From Synechococcus sp. CC9616 (lineage in GTDB: Bacteria > Cyanobacteriota > Cyanobacteriia > PCC-6307 > Cyanobiaceae): a stretch of DNA of 64,000 nucleotides. Below the pieces are notes generated by a model. It saw only the letters and a program-made list of their open reading frames with translations, was not told where the DNA came from and did no database searches. Below are positions 1 to 9,933 of the stretch, piece after piece. The first letter of the stretch is position 1; each line of letters begins with the position of its first letter. Made by a program: the position numbers and the translations under genes. The stretch spans positions 809,662-873,661 of the forward strand of contig NZ_KI911558.1 in assembly GCF_000515235.1 (NCBI RefSeq). Direction: 5' to 3'.

Positions 1-11
1 CTCTCTGAGCC

Positions 12-833
12 ATGTCCGTCACGCCTCTCCAGACCGAGCAGCAACAGGTGTCTGAAGACACTGCGATTTCCATTCAGAACGTCACGATCAGCTACGGCAA
101 TTACGAGGCTGTGAAGAACGTTTTTTGCGACGTTCCCCGCGGCAAGGTCACGGCCTTCATTGGTCCTTCCGGTTGCGGCAAGTCCACCGTTCTGCGCTCG
201 TTAAATCGCATGAACGATCTGATCGAAAGTTGTTCCCTGAGGGGCCGTGTTCTGTTCGATGGAGTCGATCTGTACGGCAGCACCGTCGATCCCGTGGAAG
301 TCAGACGTCGCATCGGCATGGTCTTCCAGCAGCCCAATCCCTTCCCCAAGAGCATCTACGAAAACATCGCCTTTGGTGCTCGCATCAACGGCTTCTCAGG
401 CGATATGGATGAGCTCGTGGAGCGCTCGTTACGCCAGGCAGCTGTCTGGGATGAATGCAAGGACAAACTCAACGAAAGCGGCTATTCGCTCTCGGGCGGC
501 CAGCAGCAAAGGCTGTGCATTGCACGCACGATCGCCATCCAACCCGAAGTCATCTTGATGGATGAACCCTGTTCAGCACTGGATCCGATCTCCACGCTGA
601 AAATTGAGGAAACGATGCACGAACTCAAAAAGAGTTTCACCATCGTGATCGTGACGCACAACATGCAGCAAGCCGTGCGTGTGAGCGATATGACCGCGTT
701 CTACAACGCCGAGGCCGTTGAGGGCGGCAGCGGCAAAGTGGGCTATTTGGTGGAATTCAACGACACCGAAAAAATCTTCAATTCGCCCCAGCAGCAAGCA
801 ACCCAAGACTATGTATCTGGTCGATTCGGTTAA
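12..833 (+). CDS. pstB: Phosphate ABC transporter ATP-binding protein PstB
   Basis: This 273-aa cytoplasmic ATPase powers high-affinity inorganic phosphate import together with PstS, PstC and PstA. It has Walker A (GPSGCGKS, about residues 51-58), the PstB-typical [20 protein letters not shown]-loop region, the LSGGQQQRL signature (about 160-168) and Walker B ending in MDEPCSALD. Length and motif order match the family closely. Only 11 bases precede it, so pstC and pstA probably lie just outside the window; this is inferred from usual gene order. A pstS-like gene lies about 12 kb away rather than in the operon. A perfect 9-bp hairpin lies 31 bases after the stop. Confidence 0.97.
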   Translation: MSVTPLQTEQQQVSEDTAISIQNVTISYGNYEAVKNVFCDVPRGKVTAFIGPSGCGKSTVLRSLNRMNDLIESCSLRGRVLFDGVDLYGSTVDPVEVRRRIGMVFQQPNPFPKSIYENIAFGARINGFSGDMDELVERSLRQAAVWDECKDKLNESGYSLSGGQQQRLCIARTIAIQPEVILMDEPCSALDPISTLKIEETMHELKKSFTIVIVTHNMQQAVRVSDMTAFYNAEAVEGGSGKVGYLVEFNDTEKIFNSPQQQATQDYVSGRFG

Positions 834-863
834 TCCTTTCAGCCATCACTCCTGATTCTCACG

Positions 864-886
864 TTGATCAAGTGCACCTTGATCAA
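864..886 (+). terminator. Perfect stem-loop downstream of pstB
   Basis: TTGATCAAG and its exact reverse complement flank a 5-nt loop (9-bp stem). No T-run follows on the plus strand, so it may be a transcript 3' end or processing structure rather than a classical intrinsic terminator. Confidence 0.35.
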
Positions 887-892
887 GCCAAT

Positions 893-917
893 AAAAAACC
901 GGTCCCTTGGGACCGGT
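893..917 (-). terminator. Rho-independent terminator of tRNA-Ser(GGA)
   Basis: Read on the minus strand, a perfect 9-bp stem (ACCGGTCCC paired with GGGACCGGT, 2-nt spacer) is followed by a run of T. It begins 5 bases past the 3' end of the minus-strand tRNA-Ser, exactly where its terminator is expected. Confidence 0.8.
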
Positions 918-921
918 GAAG

Positions 922-1008
922 CGGAGAGCGAGGGATTCGAACCCTCGATAGAGTTGCCCCTATACAGCATTTCCAGTGCTGCGCCTTCGACCACTCGGCC
1001 AGCTCTCC
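922..1008 (-). tRNA. tRNA-Ser(GGA)
   Basis: The minus strand folds into a class II tRNA of 87 nt. It has a 7-bp acceptor stem (GGAGAGC with GCTCTCC), an anticodon stem CAGCA/TGCTG enclosing loop CTGGAAA (anticodon GGA), a long variable arm and a T-arm containing GGTTCGAATCC. The discriminator base is G, as usual for serine tRNAs. No CCA is encoded. A terminator follows directly. Confidence 0.96.
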
Positions 1009-1062
1009 ACCGGCTTATGTGGGGCAGATGCGAATGTAGCAGGACACTCCCAGCGGAACGGC

Positions 1063-1446
1063 ATGCGACCCAGGCACAGGATCACTGTTCACTGGCGCCA
1101 GGAAAATCGCTCGATCACCCATGAGGTTCCTGAGGGTGATTACATCCTGCGCAGCTTTGAACTGCAAGGCGATCCCCTGCCGTTCTCCTGTCGCAACGGA
1201 TGCTGCACCAGTTGTGCCGTCCGGGTCCTCTCTGGCTCCCTCGACCAGCGCGAAGCGATGGGCCTATCAAGGGAATTACGCAGCCAGGGATATGGCTTGC
1301 TCTGTGTTGCCAGGGCAACCGGCCCACTTGAGGCAGAAACTCAGGACGAAGACGAGGTCTACGAGCTGCAGTTCGGCCGTCACTTCGGCAGGGGGACTGT
1401 TCAACGGGAGATCCCCTTGGAGGAACTGGAAACCTGGAAGGATTGA
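1063..1446 (+). CDS. Plant-type 2Fe-2S ferredoxin
   Basis: This 127-aa soluble electron carrier has the plant/cyanobacterial 2Fe-2S pattern CRNGCCTSC (ligands spaced C-x4-C-x2-C, plus one extra Cys) and the fourth ligand in LLCVARA about 36 residues later. The acidic C-terminal half (QDEDEVYE) suits docking to redox partners. The ATG at 1063 is preferred over upstream in-frame starts because those would run into the tRNA-Ser gene. It is not the standard 97-99 aa PetF: the C-terminus is longer, so it is probably a specialised ferredoxin. The partner is unknown. The next gene starts 5 bases after the stop, suggesting co-transcription. Confidence 0.88.
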   Translation: MRPRHRITVHWRQENRSITHEVPEGDYILRSFELQGDPLPFSCRNGCCTSCAVRVLSGSLDQREAMGLSRELRSQGYGLLCVARATGPLEAETQDEDEVYELQFGRHFGRGTVQREIPLEELETWKD

Positions 1447-1450
1447 GTCG

Positions 1451-2338
1451 ATGTCCAGTTCAATCTGCAGGGATTCAGCTGTTGCTGCCGGGCTTGATCA
1501 AAGCCAACTGAAACGACTGGCGGAGGTGGCCCGCAGCACGGCCAAACAAGGCGGCCAGGAATTAATGCGCCATTACGGGAAGCTCTCCAGCGTTGAAAAC
1601 AAGGGACGTCTGGGAGACCTGGTGACCAACGCGGATCTTGCTGCTGAACGCATTGTTCTTGAGACACTCGCAGCCAGAACTCCTGAGATCGCTGTTCTGG
1701 CGGAAGAAAGTGGGGCTCAGGGCGAACAGGATGGACTTCGCTGGTGCGTGGATCCTCTCGATGGCACCACCAACTTCGCCCACGGTTATCCCTTCTTTGC
1801 AACATCCATCGGCCTTACCTGGAAACAACAACCGATCCTTGGCGCCATTGCCATTCCCTTTCTGAACGAGACCTATTGGGCGGCACCAGGGCTTGGGGCG
1901 TTTTGCAATGAGCAGAGCATCCATGTCAGTCCCTGCAGGCAACTCGAGGATTCCTTGCTCGTGACCGGTTTCGCCTACGACCGACACACCCGACTGGACA
2001 ACAACTACGCCGAGTTCTGCTGGTTCACCCATCGCACCCACGGAGTCCGACGAGGAGGAGCGGCAGCGGTGGATCTCGCCTTTGTGGCCTGCGGTCGCCA
2101 GGACGGTTACTGGGAGCGGGGCCTGGCCCCATGGGATCTGGCAGCTGGCGTTGCCTTGGTGGAGATGGCTGGCGGCATCGTGAGCGGATATCAAGGTCAA
2201 ACCTTTGACATCAGTACCGGCCGGGTTCTTGCCTCTGGTCCTGATCTTCATCAACAGATGGTGGAGGGACTTGCCCAGGTCAATCCATTGAGCGGAGCCA
2301 GTTACGGAGCCCCGGAGATCCAGGCGATGGGATCCTGA
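1451..2338 (+). CDS. Inositol monophosphatase family protein
   Basis: The 295-aa protein carries the FIG/IMPase metal-site motifs: LAEESG (first acidic motif), DPLDGTTNF (the core DPxDGTxNF) and, near the C-terminus, APWDLAAGVALVEMAGG (WDxAAG). Family members hydrolyse inositol monophosphate, and in other branches histidinol phosphate or fructose-1,6-bisphosphate, with Mg2+. The true substrate cannot be read from sequence. The ATG at 1451 gives family-normal length; the open frame extends upstream but overlaps the ferredoxin gene in a different frame. It probably forms an operon with the ferredoxin (4-nt gap). Confidence 0.9.
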   Translation: MSSSICRDSAVAAGLDQSQLKRLAEVARSTAKQGGQELMRHYGKLSSVENKGRLGDLVTNADLAAERIVLETLAARTPEIAVLAEESGAQGEQDGLRWCVDPLDGTTNFAHGYPFFATSIGLTWKQQPILGAIAIPFLNETYWAAPGLGAFCNEQSIHVSPCRQLEDSLLVTGFAYDRHTRLDNNYAEFCWFTHRTHGVRRGGAAAVDLAFVACGRQDGYWERGLAPWDLAAGVALVEMAGGIVSGYQGQTFDISTGRVLASGPDLHQQMVEGLAQVNPLSGASYGAPEIQAMGS

Positions 2339-2824
2339 GTACCTCATCAATACTCTAAACCTGGCAATGGCTGATCAGCAATAAAAAAGATCGCGGTATG
2401 TTTGGCTGTCTGATTGAATGAGAACTCTTACTTTCAACTCAAAATATTGCAACCCTGATCAGCTGATTTTCTTGTATTTCAGTGCACTGGAGATCACAAC
2501 AGTAACGAACGACAGGAATATCGGACAAGGGCCTGAATACAATCAAGAATAAGCATTACTTCATCCCATTTTCAAAAGCATGATTGATCAAAATTTTCCT
2601 CTAACAGGCATGAGATAGGCAATCACAATGCTATCCAATTATCCCGATCAAACGTCAAAAGTTGAAGCACGGCACTAGCAACAAAGGCAGGAGCTTATGA
2701 CACATCCTCTGAAGCCATCACCTTGGCCTTATTCCTAATGGCTTTGTTTGGACAGACAGGTTGAGAACCCTTGTCACAACTGGAGTGTTACTGTCTGCCG
2801 AAGTTCAGACTGAACAGCTGACCC
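2339..2824. other. 486-nt AT-rich spacer, no gene recognised
   Basis: No start-to-stop frame longer than 65 codons lies on either strand and none has a coding look; the longest in-frame opening simply runs toward hisZ. The only SD-supported micro-ORF I see is a 13-codon one at about 2697-2738, preceded by AGGAG. It is not rich in His, so it does not look like a his attenuator peptide. Base composition is clearly lower in G+C than the flanking genes. Confidence 0.5.
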
Positions 2825-4003
2825 ATGGCGCTGCAACCCGCCGCCGGCGCACGGGATCTCAACCCTCTTCAGGTGGAAAGCAACCGCGTGCTCAGCGAGC
2901 GGCTTGCTGCGGTGTATCGCCTTTGGGGATACGACGAAGTGTCGCCCCCGAGGGTTGAACGTCTCGACACCTTGATGGCAGGTGGTGCAATCGCCATCCA
3001 GGACGTCGTCCGACTGGTGGCCGATGATCCGCTTGGGCTGCGACCGGAAATGACTGCGTCCATTGCCCGGGCAGCATGCACGCGCCTGGCGGCACGGTCG
3101 CGACCACTGCGCCTTTGGGCCTCAGGAACTGTGTTCCAGAGCCGCTCCGCCGACGAAGGAGGCCAGTTCATTGAAGAGAACCTCCACAGCGGAGTGGAGT
3201 TGTTCGGGGTCAAGAGCATCGAAGCCGAGATGGAGTTGCTCTCGCTTCTCATCGCTGCGGTGAAAACCCTGGATCTGACGGATGCTCAACGTCCGCAACT
3301 GCTCTTTGGCCACACCGCGCTGATGGATCTGGTCCTGAAGCCCTACGTCGGTGACCTTCGGGAAGCCATCCGCTCCGCATTGGTTCGCTACGACCGTCTC
3401 GCGATTGAGGCGATGGACCTAACTGCGGAGCAACGCAAGTTGCTGTTGCTCCTGCTTGACAGCCGTGGTGAGCCACAACAGCAGCTGAGCCAACTGGACA
3501 CTCTGTTCGGAAATCAACCGGTGTTTCGCGATCTGATGCGTCTCAGCCAACTGTTGGAACCAGCGGCGCAAGCCCTGGGATTACGACTGCAGCTGGACAC
3601 CACCTTTCAGCCGGAATTCAAGCTTTACAACGGATTGGTGTTTCAGCTGGTCTGTCAGGGCAAAGCAGCACCTGTTGTGATCGCCCGTGGAGGGCGTTAC
3701 GACGATCTGGTTTATCGCTGCGGAGCCAGAGGCGATCAAGCGGCTGGGGTCGGCTTCAGCTTCGCCATCGACCCGATCCGGGAACTTCTCAGCGAGACCC
3801 CCAGACATCCGCAGCATGAAGCCATTGTGCTGGTGGCTTTTTCAGCCGAGAGCTCTCTGGAATCCGCTCTCCAGCATCAAAGCCAATGGCACCAAAAGGG
3901 TTGTCGCGCCTACGTTGAGCTCACCCCTGTCGCCAATCGCCTAGCCGCGGAAGAGATGGCCAGGGTGCGTCGAGCCGATCAGCTGGATTGGATCGATTCT
4001 TAG
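2825..4003 (+). CDS. hisZ: ATP phosphoribosyltransferase regulatory subunit HisZ
   Basis: HisZ is a catalytically dead paralogue of histidyl-tRNA synthetase that pairs with the short form of HisG to make the first enzyme of histidine biosynthesis. The 392-aa protein has class II synthetase-like motif 2 ([17 protein letters not shown], about residues 63-79, then [10 protein letters not shown]) and motif 3-like blocks (RGGRYDDLV and GVGFSFAID). It lacks the C-terminal anticodon-binding domain of HisRS. Length fits HisZ (about 390 aa) rather than HisRS (about 420 or more). It is followed 26 bases later by a ferredoxin gene on the same strand. Confidence 0.92.
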   Translation: MALQPAAGARDLNPLQVESNRVLSERLAAVYRLWGYDEVSPPRVERLDTLMAGGAIAIQDVVRLVADDPLGLRPEMTASIARAACTRLAARSRPLRLWASGTVFQSRSADEGGQFIEENLHSGVELFGVKSIEAEMELLSLLIAAVKTLDLTDAQRPQLLFGHTALMDLVLKPYVGDLREAIRSALVRYDRLAIEAMDLTAEQRKLLLLLLDSRGEPQQQLSQLDTLFGNQPVFRDLMRLSQLLEPAAQALGLRLQLDTTFQPEFKLYNGLVFQLVCQGKAAPVVIARGGRYDDLVYRCGARGDQAAGVGFSFAIDPIRELLSETPRHPQHEAIVLVAFSAESSLESALQHQSQWHQKGCRAYVELTPVANRLAAEEMARVRRADQLDWIDS

Positions 4004-4029
4004 AGTCGGTTGTCTTCCGCAAATCAGAG

Positions 4030-4254
4030 ATGCCCCACACCATTGTCACGGATGTGTGCGAGGGAGTGGCTGATTGTGTCGATGCCTGCCCGGTGGCCTG
4101 CATCGATCAGGGCAACGGCAAGAACAGCAAGGGAACGGATTTTTACTGGATCAACTTCGAAACCTGCATCGACTGCGGGATCTGCCAGCAGGTCTGCCCC
4201 GTTGAAGGGGCGATCCTGGCGGAGGAACGTCCCGATCTTCAGAAGGCTGGCTGA
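4030..4254 (+). CDS. Bacterial-type 7Fe/8Fe ferredoxin
   Basis: This 74-aa low-potential electron carrier has two cluster motifs. The first is C-x6-C-x3-CP (VCEGVADC then ACP), typical of the FdxA-like 3Fe-4S or modified 4Fe-4S site. The second is CIDCGICQQVCP, a canonical CxxCxxCxxxCP 4Fe-4S site. The ATG at 4030 gives the usual family N-terminus (MPHTIVTDVCEG) and starts 26 bases after the hisZ stop. Partner enzymes cannot be deduced. Confidence 0.93.
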   Translation: MPHTIVTDVCEGVADCVDACPVACIDQGNGKNSKGTDFYWINFETCIDCGICQQVCPVEGAILAEERPDLQKAG

Positions 4255-4338
4255 ACGGAAGGTACGGAGACCTCACCCCCTGAAACGCTTGAGGGGCTGC
4301 AGCACCGATTCCTAAGGTCGGATTTTCGCGCTGTAACC

Positions 4339-6243
4339 ATGCCGGTGATGGACGAGCAGGGTCAGATTCAGATCCACACCGAGAACATCTTCCCGATCAT
4401 CAAGAAGGCCGTCTATTCCGGCCATGAAGTGTTCCTGAGGGAACTCGTCAGTAACGGTGTCGATGCCATCAACAAACGCCGGATGGCTGCCATGGGAGGC
4501 GACTGCAGCGAAGGCGATGAGGGAGTGATCCAGATCCGCATCGACCGGGAAGCCAAGACGGTCACAATTTCTGACAACGGCATCGGCATGACCGCCGATG
4601 AAGTGAAGCGCTACATCAATCAAGTGGCCTTCTCAAGTGCCGAAGATTTTCTTGAAAAATACAAACAGGAGAGCGACGCAATCATTGGTCACTTCGGCCT
4701 TGGCTTTTATTCAAGCTTCATGGTGGCTGAACGCGTAGAGCTGTTGACGCAATCGGCTCGGCCAGACAGTGAAGCCGTGCGATGGAGCTGCGACGGATCA
4801 CCCAATTTCAGTCTCACCGCATCTGAACGGGATGCCGCTGGGACAGACATCATCTTGCATTTGATGGAGGATGAACTCGAATATCTCGAGCCAAGTCGCT
4901 TGCGAACGCTGATCAATACCTACTGCGATTTCATGGCAGTTCCGGTTCAGCTGGAAGGGGAAACAGTTAACAAACGCGATGCTCCCTGGAGAAAGAGCGC
5001 ACGTGATCTGAAAGATCAGGATTATATCGATCTTTACCGCTATCTCTATCCATTTCAGGGAGATCCTCTTCTCTGGGTCCACCTGAATACCGATTATCCC
5101 TACAACCTCCAGGGCATTCTCTTCTTCCCCAGACAAAGCGGTCGTGCTGATTGGGAAAAAGGTGAAATCAAGTTGTATTGCAATCAGGTCTTCGTCAGTG
5201 ACTCAATCAAGGAGGTCGTCCCCCGTTATCTGCTGCCGCTCCGTGGCGTCATCGACTCCCCGGATATTCCTTTGAATGTCAGTCGAAGTGCCCTGCAGAC
5301 CGATCGACGCGTGCGCTCAATCGGCAACTTCGTCGCCAAAAAAGTGGCCGATCGCCTGCGCAACCTCAAACAGGACGACCCAACGGCCTATGCAGATGCC
5401 TGGGAAGCACTGGCGCCGTTCGTGAAAATCGGAGCGATGGAGGACGACAAGTTCGCCGACCAGATCGCCGAGTTGATTTTGTTCGGAACCACCGCTTCTG
5501 CCGGAGAGGGCGAGGATCCCGATCCAATCGGTTCCGGCGACAAATCCTTCACAACCCTGGCTGGCTACCGGGCAAGGCTCTCGGCCGACCACAGCAATCG
5601 AATTTTGTACAGCACGGATGATCTGGCGCAGGCCAGCGCGCTGAACCTTTGGACATCGCAGGGAGCTGAGGTGTTGAAGCTCGAAACGGTGATCGACACA
5701 CAGTTCATCCCGTGGCTTGAGAGTCGGCACGACGATCTCAAGTTCCAGCGGGTTGATGCCGAGCTGGACGACAGCTTCCAGGACGATCAAACCGAGTTGT
5801 CCGATCACGACGGAACCACCCAGTCGGAAACCCTGCGGACGTTGCTGAAGGATGCTCTCGAGAACGACAAGGTGACGATCCAGGTTCAGTCCCTCAAAGC
5901 CGACAACGCTCCGCCCACAATGATTCTGCTGCCTGAGCAGATGCGACGGCTCAACGACATGGGGGCGCTGATAGAGCAGCGTTTACCTGGCCTGCCGGAC
6001 CATCACGTTCTGTTGGTGAATCGCCGCCATCCACTTGTTGAGGGGCTGCTGAAGCTGAAGTCCGGCTCGGTGTTGGTTGGTAGCGGCGAGACGTCGCCCA
6101 GCGAACAGCTCGCCAAGGATCTTGGGCGTCATTTGTACGACATGGCACGACTGGGTGTTGGCGGACTTGAACCCAACGAGCTGGCTGGATTCCAGACGCG
6201 GAGTGCCGAATTGATGGGAGCTTTGATGCAACGCTCCGTCTGA
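4339..6243 (+). CDS. htpG: Molecular chaperone HtpG (Hsp90)
   Basis: A 634-aa ATP-dependent dimeric cytosolic chaperone of the Hsp90 family. The GHKL ATPase domain shows the conserved blocks [16 protein letters not shown] and [12 protein letters not shown], followed by the middle domain ([33 protein letters not shown] compressed here to its key element PLNVSR, about 320-330) and the C-terminal dimerisation region. The family NASDA sequence is replaced by SNGVDA, so the catalytic Asn in the E-x3-N motif is retained. In cyanobacteria HtpG is linked to heat, oxidative stress and phycobilisome and tetrapyrrole proteins (family knowledge). Confidence 0.96.
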   Translation: MPVMDEQGQIQIHTENIFPIIKKAVYSGHEVFLRELVSNGVDAINKRRMAAMGGDCSEGDEGVIQIRIDREAKTVTISDNGIGMTADEVKRYINQVAFSSAEDFLEKYKQESDAIIGHFGLGFYSSFMVAERVELLTQSARPDSEAVRWSCDGSPNFSLTASERDAAGTDIILHLMEDELEYLEPSRLRTLINTYCDFMAVPVQLEGETVNKRDAPWRKSARDLKDQDYIDLYRYLYPFQGDPLLWVHLNTDYPYNLQGILFFPRQSGRADWEKGEIKLYCNQVFVSDSIKEVVPRYLLPLRGVIDSPDIPLNVSRSALQTDRRVRSIGNFVAKKVADRLRNLKQDDPTAYADAWEALAPFVKIGAMEDDKFADQIAELILFGTTASAGEGEDPDPIGSGDKSFTTLAGYRARLSADHSNRILYSTDDLAQASALNLWTSQGAEVLKLETVIDTQFIPWLESRHDDLKFQRVDAELDDSFQDDQTELSDHDGTTQSETLRTLLKDALENDKVTIQVQSLKADNAPPTMILLPEQMRRLNDMGALIEQRLPGLPDHHVLLVNRRHPLVEGLLKLKSGSVLVGSGETSPSEQLAKDLGRHLYDMARLGVGGLEPNELAGFQTRSAELMGALMQRSV

Positions 6244-6316
6244 CGAATTCACTTTGATAAACTGGTTGATCGGGGCTTCTGTGAAGCCTGGTCAACCACT
6301 GTTCAAGGTCAGCGTC

Positions 6317-6553
6317 ATGTCCCGGGTGTGTCAGCTCACAGGTACTCGAGCCAACAACGGCATGGCCGTGAGCCATTCCCACATACGCACCAAAAAGCTG
6401 CAGCAAGCCAATCTCCAACAGAGAAGGCTCTGGTGGGCGGAAGGCAAGCGCTGGGTGAACCTACGGGTCACTACCCGAGCTCTGAAAACCATTCAAAAGA
6501 AGGGACTCGGCCCCTACGCCAAATCCCTCGGAATCAATCTGGCCAAACTCTGA
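6317..6553 (+). CDS. rpmB: 50S ribosomal protein L28
   Basis: A 78-aa basic ribosomal protein. The start [15 protein letters not shown] and the end [15 protein letters not shown] are diagnostic for L28. The ATG at 6317 gives exact family length; the frame is open further upstream but adds a non-homologous extension. The gene lies 10 bases before the peroxiredoxin gene. Confidence 0.96.
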   Translation: MSRVCQLTGTRANNGMAVSHSHIRTKKLQQANLQQRRLWWAEGKRWVNLRVTTRALKTIQKKGLGPYAKSLGINLAKL

Positions 6554-6563
6554 TTCCGGCACC

Positions 6564-7124
6564 ATGCGCAGACGCGAACTGTTCAGCCGCGCTGCACTGC
6601 TGCTCGCCGCGCTCAGCATTCGGCCCGGCGAATCCCTGGCTCTTGGCGGCATTGTCCTGAACAACGGCGAAACTGTTCCGGATTTTGTCCTCCCGGGTTC
6701 GAGTCAGTCTGAGCCGGACCGCGACAAATGGTCCCTTACTGGATTCAAGGGACGTTGGCTAGCTCTGTATTTCTATCCAAGGGATTTCACCGGAGGTTGC
6801 ACCCTCGAGGCTCGTGGCTTCGAGGCCTTGCACGGTGAGTACCAAGCTGCCAACGCTGAGATCGTCGGGATCAGCGCAGACAGCGTCGATGATCATGAAT
6901 CCTTCTGCGCCAGCGAAAACCTGAGCTTCCCTCTGCTCTCCGACCCGGACGGAACTGTCAGCAAAGCCTATGGATCTTGGATGGCTCCTTATTCGCTACG
7001 CCACACCTTTTTGATCGACCCTGATGGTGTGTTGCGACAGCGCTGGGTAGCGGTTCGCCCCAGCGGCCATGCAAGGGAGGTGCTTGATTCGCTGATGAAT
7101 CTCCAGAACAACACGGCTGTTTGA
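6564..7124 (+). CDS. Exported peroxiredoxin, Bcp/PrxQ type
   Basis: A 186-aa thiol peroxidase-like protein with an N-terminal export signal. The first residues include MRRRELFSR followed by a hydrophobic stretch ending near LALGG; the paired arginines suggest possible Tat export to the periplasm or thylakoid lumen. The AhpC/TSA core contains YFYPRDFTGGCTLEARGF with the peroxidatic Cys in the usual position. The resolving Cys normally five residues later in PrxQ (CxxxxC) is Arg here. Another Cys occurs in ESFCASEN and might substitute. The reductant is unknown. Confidence 0.9.
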   Translation: MRRRELFSRAALLLAALSIRPGESLALGGIVLNNGETVPDFVLPGSSQSEPDRDKWSLTGFKGRWLALYFYPRDFTGGCTLEARGFEALHGEYQAANAEIVGISADSVDDHESFCASENLSFPLLSDPDGTVSKAYGSWMAPYSLRHTFLIDPDGVLRQRWVAVRPSGHAREVLDSLMNLQNNTAV

Positions 7125-7174
7125 CAAATGCGCCCCATTCAAGAAGGGTGGTGCCACGAAAAGGATTGGTAGAG

Positions 7175-8671
7175 ATGGACGAAAACGAAGGTGGCAGCTC
7201 ATTCATCATTCTTTATCACCGAACCCCGTTTGACGAAGGTAAAGACGAATCAGGCAACCGTATTTGGATCGATCAAAAGAGCCCAAACGGCATTATTCCT
7301 ACGCTCAGGAATTTATTTCGGGGCAGCACTGATGGAACTTGGATTGCTTGGCGTCGTGTTGACAACCCGGAGCAAGTTGAAGATGAACGCATCAAAATGG
7401 AGAATCCGTCTCATTTCACACTGAGGCGAATACCCCTGCACGATAAACAGATATCAAGCTTTTATCACGTCACGTCAAAGGAATCTTTCTGGCCAATCCT
7501 TCATACGTTCCCTACACATTTCAACGTCAATAACTCTGATTGGAGCATTTTCGAAGAGGTCAATCAACGCTTCGCTGATGCTGCCTGCCGTGAAGCATCA
7601 CACGGAGCCATTGTTTGGGTGCATGACTACAACCTCTGGCTGGCCCCAGGGTTCATTCGTGCCCAACGGCCCGACCTCAAGATCGCTTTCTTCCATCACA
7701 CGCCGTTTCCTAGCAACGACGTCTTCGCCATCCTTCCCTGGCGCGAACAGATTCTTGAAAGCCTTCTGTGCTGCGACGTCGTTGGTTTTCACATTCCGCG
7801 CTACACCGAGAATTTCGCCCGTGCGGCCAGCACACTGATCGGATGTGAGCGGGGACCAAAACGCCCTGTAGACAGCAAATTCATCACCGTTGGTACGGCG
7901 CTTTCGGAAGCCACGGTGACGGACTGGCTGCAGCACAACGGTCGTCGAATCCAGTTGCTCAGCTCGCCTGTGGGAACGTCCCCTGATGTGATCCAGCAAC
8001 TCAGTTGGAGCGCTCCAGTTGAAAATTACGGTGAGCTGATTATTCAGGACACCAAAAAGGGTCGAAAACTGATCTTGTCCGCCAGCCGGGTGGATTACAC
8101 CAAAGGCAACGAAGAGCTGTTGTTGGCTTTCGAACGGTTGCTGGAGCGGCGCAGCGACCTGCATGGAGAAGTGGTGCTGATGCTGGCCTGTGTCGCTGCA
8201 ACAAGCGGCATGAAAATCTATGAGGACACCCAGAGATCGATCGAAGAAATCGCCGGCCGTATCAATGGTCGTTTCAGTCAGATCGACTGGGTGCCGATCC
8301 GTTTCTCAACCCGACGCATTCCGTATGAGGAGATGATCGCCTGGTTCGGTCACGCCGATGTGTGCTGGATCACCCCCCTGCGCGATGGCCTCAATCTCGT
8401 AGCCAAGGAATACGCTGCAGCGCGCAAGCATCGAGGCGGTGTTCTGGTGCTTTCCGAATTCACCGGTGCCTCCGTTGTCCTCGAAGGTGCCGTGCTGACC
8501 AATCCCTATTCCAATCGGCGAATGGATGATGCCATCGAATCAGCTCTGGCCATGTCCGAGGAAGAGCAGAGGGAACGCATGGGACGGATGACCGATGCGG
8601 TTGAGCGCTACACCGTGAAGGACTGGGCGGACGAGCAGCTCGCTGGCTTTCCGTTACCAGTGGCTCCATGA
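7175..8671 (+). CDS. ggpS: Glucosylglycerol-phosphate synthase
   Basis: GgpS condenses ADP-glucose with glycerol 3-phosphate, the committed step to the osmolyte glucosylglycerol in moderately halotolerant cyanobacteria. The 498-aa protein is a GT20 retaining glycosyltransferase: VWVHDYNLWLAPGFIR, AFFHHTPFPSNDVFAILPW, SASRVDYTKGNEELL and TPLRDGLNLVAKEY are the trehalose-phosphate-synthase-family blocks. The ATG at 7175 is preferred over a TTG at 7121 that would overlap the upstream stop. Its stop overlaps the next gene (ATGA) in a five-gene operon with the matching transporter, which supports GgpS rather than OtsA. Confidence 0.93.
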   Translation: MDENEGGSSFIILYHRTPFDEGKDESGNRIWIDQKSPNGIIPTLRNLFRGSTDGTWIAWRRVDNPEQVEDERIKMENPSHFTLRRIPLHDKQISSFYHVTSKESFWPILHTFPTHFNVNNSDWSIFEEVNQRFADAACREASHGAIVWVHDYNLWLAPGFIRAQRPDLKIAFFHHTPFPSNDVFAILPWREQILESLLCCDVVGFHIPRYTENFARAASTLIGCERGPKRPVDSKFITVGTALSEATVTDWLQHNGRRIQLLSSPVGTSPDVIQQLSWSAPVENYGELIIQDTKKGRKLILSASRVDYTKGNEELLLAFERLLERRSDLHGEVVLMLACVAATSGMKIYEDTQRSIEEIAGRINGRFSQIDWVPIRFSTRRIPYEEMIAWFGHADVCWITPLRDGLNLVAKEYAAARKHRGGVLVLSEFTGASVVLEGAVLTNPYSNRRMDDAIESALAMSEEEQRERMGRMTDAVERYTVKDWADEQLAGFPLPVAP

Positions 8672-9933
8672 GCTTGGGCCGACGCCTGCTCGGCGGCCTT
8701 TTGGCACTGATCCTGATTTCAGCAGGTCTTGCCTGGTCCCAGTTACGGGCCCCTGAAGTGGTCTCGATCCTGATGGCTGCCCCATTCGCCGATGCCACTG
8801 CACCGTTAGTTGAACGATTCAACCAAGAGCATCGCGGGCGGATCCGCCTCTCCATCACGCGGGGCCCCAGGGACACCGAATCCATCTCCGATCTGGCGAT
8901 CAGCAGCCTGCTGCTGGGCCAGCCGCCCTACGACGCCCTGCTGATGGATGTCACCTGGCTGCCGAAATATGCCGAAGCGGGCTGGCTGGAACCCCTTGAT
9001 CCCTGGTTCGACGACAGCGATCTAGCCACCCTTCAGGACGGCGCCAATCTGGGCAACAGCTACGAGGGCAAGCTGTATCGATGGCCCCTGGTTGCCGATG
9101 TGGGGATGCTCTACTGGCGTACCGATCTGATGGCGTCACCCCCCGAAACCCCGGAGGAGCTGGTGAGCATCAGTCGTGAACTCCAAACGACCGATCAGGC
9201 CAAGTACGGCTTCGTCTGGCAGGGCCGTCAATACGAAGGCCTCAGCTGCGATTTCGTTGAGGTGCTGGAGGGTTTCGGCGGACAGTGGCTGGATCCATCA
9301 ACGGGGGAACCAAGGCTCGACAGCAACGCGGCGATCGCTTCTGCAACCTGGCTGTATGAGCTGATCAACAGCGGGATCAGCCCGAAGGCGGTGACCAATT
9401 TCGCTGAGCCGGAAAGCCTCCAGGCCTTCAAAGCTGGTGATGCCGCCTTCATGCGCAACTGGCCCTATGCCTACGCAGAACTTCAGAAGCCCGACAGTGC
9501 GGTTCGTGGACGCGTTGCTGTGACAACGATGGTGTCCCAGAGCGGCGAACAACCAACCGCCACGCTTGGCAGCTGGGGGCTGTCGCTTCTCAATGACTCC
9601 CCCCACAAGTCGTCCGCCGTTGAAGCGATCCGCTACCTCACCTCCGAAGCGGCCCAGCGTGAGCGCTTCCTCAACCAGGGCTATACGCCGACGTCGGCCG
9701 CGCTGTTCGCCGATCCTGAACTTGTGGCTGTCTCCCCCGTGCTGCCGGACATTGGCCGCGCCCTTTCGGTGGCTGTCCCCCGACCACCCTCTCCGCTCTA
9801 TGCCCAGCTCAGCGATGTGGTGCAGAGATCCCTCAGTGCCGTGCTGACGGGGGAACAGTCCGCTGAGCAGGGCATGAAAGCGGCCCAGAGCAACAGTGAG
9901 GTGATCCTGCAATCCGCTGGAGGGCAGGCATGA
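8668..9933 (+). CDS. ggtB: Glucosylglycerol-type sugar ABC transporter, solute-binding protein
   Basis: A 421-aa family-1 extracellular solute-binding protein. It has a hydrophobic N-terminal signal/anchor (about residues 5-25), the DALLMDVTWLPKYAEAGWLEPLD block where polytopic sugar-binding proteins contact the ligand, and late blocks GSWGLSLLNDSP and FLNQGYTPT. In Synechocystis the homologous Ggt system recaptures leaked glucosylglycerol and also takes up sucrose and trehalose (family knowledge). Location directly after ggpS with a 4-nt overlap supports the same role here, but specificity is inferred from context. Confidence 0.85.
   Translation: MSLGRRLLGGLLALILISAGLAWSQLRAPEVVSILMAAPFADATAPLVERFNQEHRGRIRLSITRGPRDTESISDLAISSLLLGQPPYDALLMDVTWLPKYAEAGWLEPLDPWFDDSDLATLQDGANLGNSYEGKLYRWPLVADVGMLYWRTDLMASPPETPEELVSISRELQTTDQAKYGFVWQGRQYEGLSCDFVEVLEGFGGQWLDPSTGEPRLDSNAAIASATWLYELINSGISPKAVTNFAEPESLQAFKAGDAAFMRNWPYAYAELQKPDSAVRGRVAVTTMVSQSGEQPTATLGSWGLSLLNDSPHKSSAVEAIRYLTSEAAQRERFLNQGYTPTSAALFADPELVAVSPVLPDIGRALSVAVPRPPSPLYAQLSDVVQRSLSAVLTGEQSAEQGMKAAQSNSEVILQSAGGQA

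Noticed and set aside
1121..1450. Upstream extension of the inositol phosphatase frame
   Set aside because: It overlaps the ferredoxin gene in another frame and shows no family similarity; the protein core starts near 1451.
2697..2738. His attenuator leader peptide before hisZ
   Set aside because: The AGGAG-preceded 13-codon ORF has only one His and no terminator/antiterminator pair follows.
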